Part shown: positions 57,373 to 64,000 of the stretch, one piece after another
Position numbering within the stretch: the stretch's first letter is position 1
Layout of the letters: every line of letters begins with the position of its first letter
NCBI GenBank assembly: GCA_950295325.1
Contig: OX485806.1
Coordinates: forward strand, 38,562,001 to 38,626,000
Reading direction: 5' to 3'
Length of the DNA: 64,000 nucleotides
DNA from: Polytrichum commune
Taxonomy: Eukaryota; Streptophyta; Polytrichopsida; Polytrichales; Polytrichaceae
The notes under the pieces: generated by a model
The model's database searches: none
Told to the model about the DNA's origin: nothing
Seen by the model: the letters and a program-made list of their open reading frames with translations, nothing else
Program-made: the position numbers and the translations under genes

Positions 57373-57754
57373 AGAGTAGAGGCACCCATAACCGATCGCT
57401 CAAGAAATTTTGTGCCAAATTTGGAGAAATGTCTGGTGGTGCAATTTTTTCATGTGTAGGAAGATAGAAATCAGGAGGATTGTCAAAAAAAGGGGGCAAT
57501 TTTATTCTTTAGATTAAAATTTCTGTGAATTTTTGAAGCCAAAGTTGGCCTGAACATATTATCAATGTATAGAGTTTGTCATAACCGCTCATTTTAATTG
57601 TTCAATCTTCCTCCCTTTAGCACTCAAAACTAGGACATGTGTTGTGGCATTAGTAGTTTTGGCTTGATCGAAATTCAATCCCAACCATATCAAAATTATG
57701 GTACCCTATAGATCGCTAACAGGGCCCTGGTCGGGAATAAGTGCCTCTGGTATA
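57373..57754 (+). mobile_element. TIR repeat J, copy 1
   Basis: 382 bp starting AGAGTAGAGGCACCCATAACC and ending AAGTGCCTCTGGTATA. It shares its whole length with copy 2, including GAGTTTG(T/C)CATAAC(C/T)GCTCATTTTAA and GTACCCTATAGAT(C/T)GC. The inverted 15-bp ends (AGTAGAGG(C/T)(A/G)CC) suggest a MITE. The superfamily is unclear. Confidence 0.65.
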
Positions 57755-57810
57755 TATTAACATCAATCCTAGTCATATTCTTGGCTCTGAAACTCCTACA
57801 AGGCTTGCTT

Positions 57811-58212
57811 AGAGTAGAGGTGCCTATAACCAATCACTTAAGAGATTTTGCACCATATATGGAGAAGTATAATGTGGTGCAAAATTTACCCGTGTAGGAT
57901 GACAGAAACCAAGAGGATTGCAAAGTTTTTGATAATTTTATTCTTTAGCTTGAAATTATTGCGAATTTTTGAAACCAAAAGTTGGCTTGAACATATTACC
58001 AATGTTTAGAGTTTGCCATAACTGCTCATTTTAACCACTCATTCCTCCTCACTTTACCACTCAAAACCAAAGCATGTGTCATGACACTATTAGTTCCGTC
58101 TAGAACAAAATTCAGTCCCAACCAAATTGAAATTTTATCCTAGCTCGATCGAAATTTAGTACCCTATAGATTGCCAATGAGGTCCTGATCAGAAATAGGC
58201 GCCTCTACTATA
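57811..58212 (+). mobile_element. TIR repeat J, copy 2
   Basis: 402 bp from AGAGTAGAGGTGCCTATAACC to GGCGCCTCTACTATA, in the same orientation as copy 1 and separated from it by 56 bp. The right end is better preserved than in copy 1. Confidence 0.7.
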
Positions 58213-59454
58213 ATACTAAATGTTTGGTAACTATAAAGTGTGGATGCTTCCAATCATCATGCTCCTTACTTTTTCGACCGAACAATTATACCATAATAAT
58301 ATTGCATTGTGCATGTTCATGTAAAGAGACTAGAAATTAACCTTTGGACTATATGTGCAGTATGTTCTTTAGCCCATTTCACAATCATCAGAAATTTTCT
58401 CCTCATGGTTCCATATAAATGTATTAATGAAGAAACACTGGCATAACATTTCCCCTATACTCTTCAGCACTTCTTACGTAAAACTTTGTACTTTTGAATG
58501 CCTCCAAAGAGTACAATTTGTTGCTCATTGAAGGTTTAAGAACTTAATTAAGTTCTTCATTTCAACATACACTATGTCGTAAAAACCAGCTATTATATGG
58601 TGGCATCGACTTCCTTGATGTTGTGCAAATTATATTTATTGGTAAACTAAAGCTCACATTTCTAGAGAAAATAGTTATATGGTGCACCAAGGTGGGAACA
58701 CATGAAATAATACGGTATTCAAGACGGAGAATGTTGTTGATATTATGCAAATGTCATGAAATTCATTGTTGAAATCTCATGTCACTCTTGTGTCAATGGG
58801 TTTGGAGGTCTACCCTTGATGGCCTAGATTGCTTAACTACAAATGATTGATTGATGGTATAGCTAATGTTGTAGACAACCAAGAAAAGAATAGAAAAACC
58901 AATGCCATGCAATCCGACGTGAAATTGAACATGTTGGCCCTGCCTTGCTCAAGGGTTGTAGAACACCAGCTCCACGATAATATTAAATGTTTGTGACACG
59001 TGCATGTTGTCTTTCGCCAACCCACATGATCTTCCAACATAATTGCAAGAGTAAGGGTGAGTTGAGATAATTGTAACTGAACTTACAAAACAAGAATGGT
59101 AGTGTTACATCAGTGTTCAGTCAAGTTTAGGGACATGTGCATTAAAATCATTAGGCAATATGGGATGCTTCTAAATTTGGTTGACTATGATAGGCTTGAT
59201 TGGCTTCAAACCATTGAGGAATTAGCAAGGCTCGTATTATTCCTCAACAAAGCTTGAGATTTTGGAGTGGTTTGCCATCCAATTGGTTGTTAGCTTAAGA
59301 TTATAGCGTTCATGAGTAATCTTGTGGATTCTTGGAAAAACCAAAGGTCTAGTCGTGGGTGTTATTTTGCAACTCCTCCCCCCCCCCCCCGGTGAGGTCT
59401 TGGTTCTTGGGTTCCACCTCTTAACTCTTGAAGCTTGCAGAGGTAAAACATTTT
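58213..59454. other. Gene-free stretch
   Basis: C13 run at 59378-59390. No supportable gene. Confidence 0.5.
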
Positions 59455-60247
59455 ATAAGATGGGTTGTACAATAAAAAATTCAAAAGGCTGGTTAGGAAC
59501 TATCACAAACGCAAAATTATGAAGCCCCATCAAAGGATCACATCCATCCGGCTAATACACACACACACAAATAGAAAGAAAAGTAAGATGACTTGATGGA
59601 AAAGAAATATGACTTGATGTTGCCATTGGCGTGAACTCTAGTGTTGTCTCATTCTCAAGTTGGTCTAAGTCTATAAGTAATCTTGGAATGCACATTACGA
59701 GAATTAGAGGCTTCCCCCTAACGACTATTGTCTCGTTTTGAAGATGAACATCTTGAATGGCAATAGACATGTTGACTGACATCTATCTCCCCCCATAGAC
59801 AAGTCGGCTGACATTTATCTCCCCCAAGGGCAAGCCCCTAGGTTCCCACATGGTTGGCTGCAAATATTTGGTTCACTTGGATATCATAAGATGGGTTGTA
59901 AAATACGATTCCCAAAAGTCTCTTAAGAACTATCATGAATGTAGAATTGTGAGGCCCTGTAAAAGAATCACATCCATCCGGCTAATATACACGCACAAAT
60001 AGAAAGAAAGGAAAGATGACTCCAATGTTGCCATCAACATGAATTTTGGTGTTGCCACCAACATTCTCGAGTTGGTCTAAGTCTATATGTAAATCTAAAA
60101 TGGACATTACGAGAATTAGGCCCGTGGTGGCTGTTGCTTCCTTTTGAAGGTGAACACCTTGAACGGGCGTGGACAAGCCGGCCAACACCTATCTCCCCCA
60201 AGGGCGAGCCCCCATGTTCAAAACAAATGTTTCACCTGGATGCCCCC
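59455..60247 (+). repeat. Tandem duplication K, about 431 + 362 bp
   Basis: Unit 1 (59455-59885) and unit 2 (59886-60247) both start ATAAGATGGGTTGTA and contain GGATCACATCCATCCGGCTAAT-like, ACGAGAATTAG, GAAG.TGAACA.CTTGAA and ATCTCCCCCAAGGGC blocks. On the - strand each unit has a short open frame with the shared core HLQ(N/K)E and LDQLEN (59552-59782 and 59982-60188). The two frames are similar to each other, but I recognise no domain. Possibly a decayed retroelement end. Confidence 0.75.
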
Positions 60248-60997
60248 ACTATGATTAGGTGGATCATAGGTGGTAGGGTGGTAGAAATCAAGTGCTAGGA
60301 AGGTCATCCATCTGAGTATTGTTATGGCCTTAAGCGGCTTAGCCTCATAGTTCCCATGTGATCAAGCTTAAGGCCTTGGGTGTAAGCCCCCCCTCCCCCC
60401 AGAAATATATATGGTGCTTCCAATATAATAAGGAAATAAATACTTTTGAAAAATTCTCATAGTAATAATAATATTTTTGTGTGGATGAGAAACTTAATTT
60501 ATATGGTCAAAATTACATATAATGAAGATTGGAGGAAAGCTGCAAGCACGATATGGATCTTGAGGTAGTCGAATGCCCACCACTCTTAGTGTTGGCGTGA
60601 ATGAGGGATGCTTCACCTAAGTTGGTCATAGCCGCAAGCTCGAATGTGAACCCAAAGTGGGTTTATTGAGGCAATCAAACTATTAGGTAAAATGTCTCTT
60701 GAGGTGTGAGCACTCCATAAGGTATAGAGGATGATTGTTTCACGTACATTAAGATCAAGCTCATGGAGGAGATAGACAATCACAATAGCCGTATCTAACA
60801 AACCAAATGCTAATAAGCACTTGTTTTTTTAGCATGACTCAATGATATGATGAAAATGGGAGGGTTGTATTGAGACATTTAGACCATCAAGGGTCAACTT
60901 GTGGTTGCATCTCACACTCTCATGCTACCAAGTCATATCTAATTGTACCTATAGAAATGCAGAAAGAACCGATCAACTATTTTTTCACCCACAGTAA
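60248..60997. other. Gene-free stretch
   Basis: Includes a block at about 60594-60655 homologous to 19015-19080. No gene. Confidence 0.5.
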
Positions 60998-61410
60998 GGG
61001 TCGGTTTAGACTATAGTGAAGAAGTGCACCGGTGAAATTTTTTAGGGGAATGGAGCAATACGATTGGCTACGAAACGGGTTCTTCAACAACCAGGGTTTA
61101 CACTACAACCAAGGTTTCACGGTGGAGAGCTTCAAGCATGGATGTGAAAACATGACATGACTGTCAACATGGCAACACTTTTTGGTAGGGGAGTTCTCTG
61201 GAGATCAAGTTTCTTGGACAACCTCGAACCCTCGGACCATAAAGCTGGCCTTCGGAGAACTCCAACTTGAGGCATTTTTATTTTTCTTCTTGTTTCTCCA
61301 TCTTGTACAGTACACCATACCAACGGTTGCTTCAAGTAGCGTCGTATTGGGCTAAAATCCTTGACCGACCGGTGCCCTCCTTCACAAATCACCGGCGTCT
61401 AAACCGGCCC
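60998..61410. mobile_element. Tourist-like MITE, family D (D2)
   Basis: 413 bp from GGGTCGGTTTAGACTATAGTG to CACCGGCGTCTAAACCGGCCC. The flanks are TAA (left) and TTT (right), so the target duplication is not intact. Ends and interior relate it to D1 at 32490-33042. Confidence 0.75.
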
Positions 61411-62256
61411 TTTGTTTACTTCACAAGTTAGAAAAGAAACCCAGATCTATTTGTGGGGCCACTTGTTGCGTGATGGAGCCCCAACATAAGACGTACGATT
61501 CAAAGGTCGGACATGAATGATTTTTCCTTTGGGACATTCCCGGCTTTCATTGCCATACAAAAGGGGTTGCCAAGCAACACATGTCAAAGCTCAGAATCCA
61601 CTGAGGAGGATCCTTATAATAATGGCCCCTCCGCACTGCCCGTTAACTTAACCCCTAGCTCAAAGCCCGGGGGTATTTAGCTTAAAATCAAAGATGTGTT
61701 ATAAAGTATGAATTAGAAACTTCGTTTTGTGTTGTTATACAAGAGAAGGTTTTAGAGAGTTAGTTTTAAATTACATCTGTGCGGTTGGGATTTGAATCTT
61801 CATTCTTGATCTCTACCATGTCATTCTCCAAGCAGGTTCCTTCAAAAAAATAATATAAATTCTAATATGTATCAAAACCACTTGCTCTTTGATATGGTTG
61901 GTTAACTATGAGGTGTGTAATTTGTTGTGAAAAAATAAAATATTAATGTCATTGACGTTGTTACTTTCTCAAAATAATCAATTTTATAACAAAGGAAAAA
62001 ATGAAGGGTTCCAACCACTTCAAGGTCCATATCTAAGACTCTTAAATATAGAAATTTGAACAATTTACTCTAGATGGAGAAAAGCTTTATCATGTCAAGG
62101 TGCAAGAAAAATAGTCTAAAAAATAAATATTTTTCCCTTGATTAAATATACCTTTGAATAATGCTCACAATGGGATTTTGGCTTCTTGGGAATTTAGGGT
62201 TAATTCCTAGAGGCCAAGGGAGATGTTTTTGTAGTCACTGCTGTTCAACAAAACTA
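61411..62256. other. Gene-free stretch
   Basis: No supportable gene. Confidence 0.5.
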
Positions 62257-62464
62257 CACTAAATATGATATTTAGTGCCACTTACTATTTGGAGTTACAC
62301 ATTCCTATATATTTTTACTGTTTATGCAAATTTCTACCAAGTAATGATGTTAATGTTTTGTAATGTCCAAACAACCAATTTGACCTTTGTTGGTAAAAAC
62401 TGAGTTTAGGGTTTGGTGTTGTGTAATTTTAAATAGTAAGTGACACTAAATATTATATTTAGTA
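62257..62464. mobile_element. TA-flanked MITE, family I copy 2
   Basis: 208 bp from CACTAAATATGATATTTAGTG to ACACTAAATATTATATTTAGT(A), flanked by TA on both sides; homologous to 20692-20904. A further diverged fragment of the family lies at about 62620-62700. Confidence 0.75.
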
Positions 62465-62929
62465 TAGCATGCACATTTATGCTATAAGTATATGATAAGA
62501 AGTGTGGAGAATCCCAAGCTTTCATTGGTATGGTAGAAAATACCACAAGAGTTGTCGATTTGTTTAGTGAGTTTCTAAAGATGACTAAAAGATTTAGGTG
62601 ATTTTGCTTTGGTCTTTAGTTTCACTTAATATTTGGAAATATGGAATGCTATGACTTTATACTATAAGATGTTTTTTTAGTAAAAAATGTCAAATATGCT
62701 GATTGGACATTATGAATCCTAAATGACTAAGTTAGATTGAGTTAGCTCAAAGTTTTGTGGGAGCACTGGGCTTAAGCTGGAGCTAGTATTAGCCAAGGAT
62801 AACACAATTGGCCTTGTCTTCTACCTCTCTTCCTAACAATCCTTGGTAGGAGGATTTAAACTTAAATAGATTGGTTATGTGTACAAATTTGTAATTTTGA
62901 AGTAGGTCAAAATTATGTGAACTTAACTA
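62465..62929. other. Gene-free stretch
   Basis: Contains a family I fragment near 62620-62700; otherwise nothing recognised. Confidence 0.4.
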
Positions 62930-63760
62930 GATTGGGTCCACTTGCACTTCTCGGTTAAGACTTCAAAAAATGTGAGTAACCACTCAAATTAGTTATATTA
63001 TTCCCACACCTCCTGGTTTAAAAACTTAGCTAATATATGAGGTAGCTAGCCTATGGAGGTTAATCAACCTCACAACTTGCACGACCTAGTTAGAATTTAG
63101 GTTCAAATTTAAAGTTTTCAAACTAGAAGTTTGCTAAAATATTGGACCTTTCTTTTGCCAAGAAATCTTAACTCATCCATAACCCTATTGCTAACTAACT
63201 TTTTAACAATGATTAAGTTATTTTTTCCCCCTAGAATGTTGGCTTTTCATTTCCCCATCTCTTTTGCCTTCCGCTATGAGGTGGATTGCAATATTTCTCA
63301 AGGCATCTTAAATCAACATCTATTTAAAAAAAAAACATAATATTATGATACCATTTCCAAATTTTAGATTTAGGCATTAAATAGTATTCAATTTCAATTA
63401 TGAATTTTAATTTCAGGTCAAACACAAATGATGTGGACCACAAAATCTTAATGTCCATAATTAATGTTGTGTCCAAAACTTGGGCAAGTTGAATAAAACT
63501 TTGGTTGGTCAACCTTACCTCCTCTCTTCAATTGGTCAACCCTTGGTTAGCTATAATCTGGGGGGTTGCAAGGTCAATCAACTAACACGTTGGTTAGTTG
63601 ATTCTCACTAACTCAAATTGTTAGCTAATTTTCCTAACTAGGTGGTGCGGGCAATTCGATCATGATATCACTTAGCTAGCATTTTGATTAACTAATTCTC
63701 ATGAGCTCATAAGCCAGCTAATTCTCTAAGTAGGTGGTGCGGGTGGACCCCTAGTTACTT
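62930..63760 (+). repeat. Dispersed element L, copy 2 (opposite orientation to 17345-18650)
   Basis: Collinear blocks match the reverse complement of 17345-18650. The unit carries two copies of TAACTAGGTGGTGCGGG / TAAGTAGGTGGTGCGGGTGGACC (about 63637 and 63730), each preceded by GTTAGCTAATT- or CCAGCTAATTCTC-like sequence. This suggests an internal duplication or inverted/direct terminal structure. No coding region. Confidence 0.6.
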
Positions 63761-64000
63761 GCCTGAAGCAAGGATGATAGGGTTTTGGGGAGCATATGCA
63801 AAAATAATAGAACATAAAACTAATTAGCTCACTTGTAATGTGGCCACACATGTAAAAAAACTAACAATAGTTAAGCTATCACTTCTCCCCAGCATTCCTT
63901 AGCATTGGTTACCTCTAACCAATGATGCAGTTGGGGCCTAAGGTTACTCCAAAGGTGTCCCAATGTGAGACATCAGTTCTTTAAGGTACTAGAAGTGGAG
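63761..64000. other. Gene-free end of window
   Basis: Nothing recognised. Confidence 0.4.

Overview
The window looks like intergenic-rich nuclear DNA of a land plant. The evidence is AT-rich non-coding DNA, short introns (about 85 nt) with canonical borders, a kinase of the plant-specific DUF1221-kinase type, and a very dense load of class II miniature elements. My guess is a seed-free plant (bryophyte, lycophyte or fern), but nothing in the window decides this. It is not bacterial: there are no operons, and almost every open frame on either strand is a chance frame in repeats.

Genes. I can support one clear host gene, an intron-less coding region at 10415-12304 (- strand) for a 629-residue DUF1221-like/tyrosine-kinase-like protein kinase. 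Just downstream of its stop lie two decayed tandem copies of its own 3' end (9887-10357). Just upstream, on the same strand, is a small two-exon coding candidate that I do not recognise (12406-12761). A GC-rich, CT-rich stretch at 14690-15760 looks like a plant gene start, but it opens only a 28-codon frame.

Mobile DNA. The rest is a layered transposon landscape. (1) 53187-57173 is a structurally complete hAT transposon with 13/14-bp inverted ends, a perfect 8-bp target duplication (CATATTTC) and a ZNF862-like transposase with one 85-nt intron and one apparent frameshift. (2) About 20 TTA/TAA-flanked elements with ends of the type GGGCCACTTCACAC, GGGCCGCTTTACACC, GGGCCGGTTTACAC, GGGGCGGTTTACAC or GGGCCAAGTTCC fit PIF/Harbinger (Tourist-like) MITEs; several are nested or abut head to tail sharing one TTA/TAA. 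(3) Two copies of a 315-318 bp hAT-type MITE have 8-bp target duplications, one of them inserted in another repeat. (4) A decayed LINE on the + strand (about 42.5-49.6 kb) is split by a 1,100-bp solo LTR with TSD AACCC. (5) There is a tRNA-derived SINE, a near-perfect 120-bp palindrome, several local tandem duplications, and an element present in inverted copies near both ends of the window.

Layout: 1-9.8 kb non-coding with scattered repeats; 9.9-12.8 kb kinase locus; 14.7-15.8 kb GC-rich island; 16.2-40.7 kb MITE field; 41-49.6 kb LINE with nested LTR; 53.2-57.2 kb hAT; 57.4-64 kb tandem and dispersed repeats. All family names rest on motifs read by eye, with no database search.
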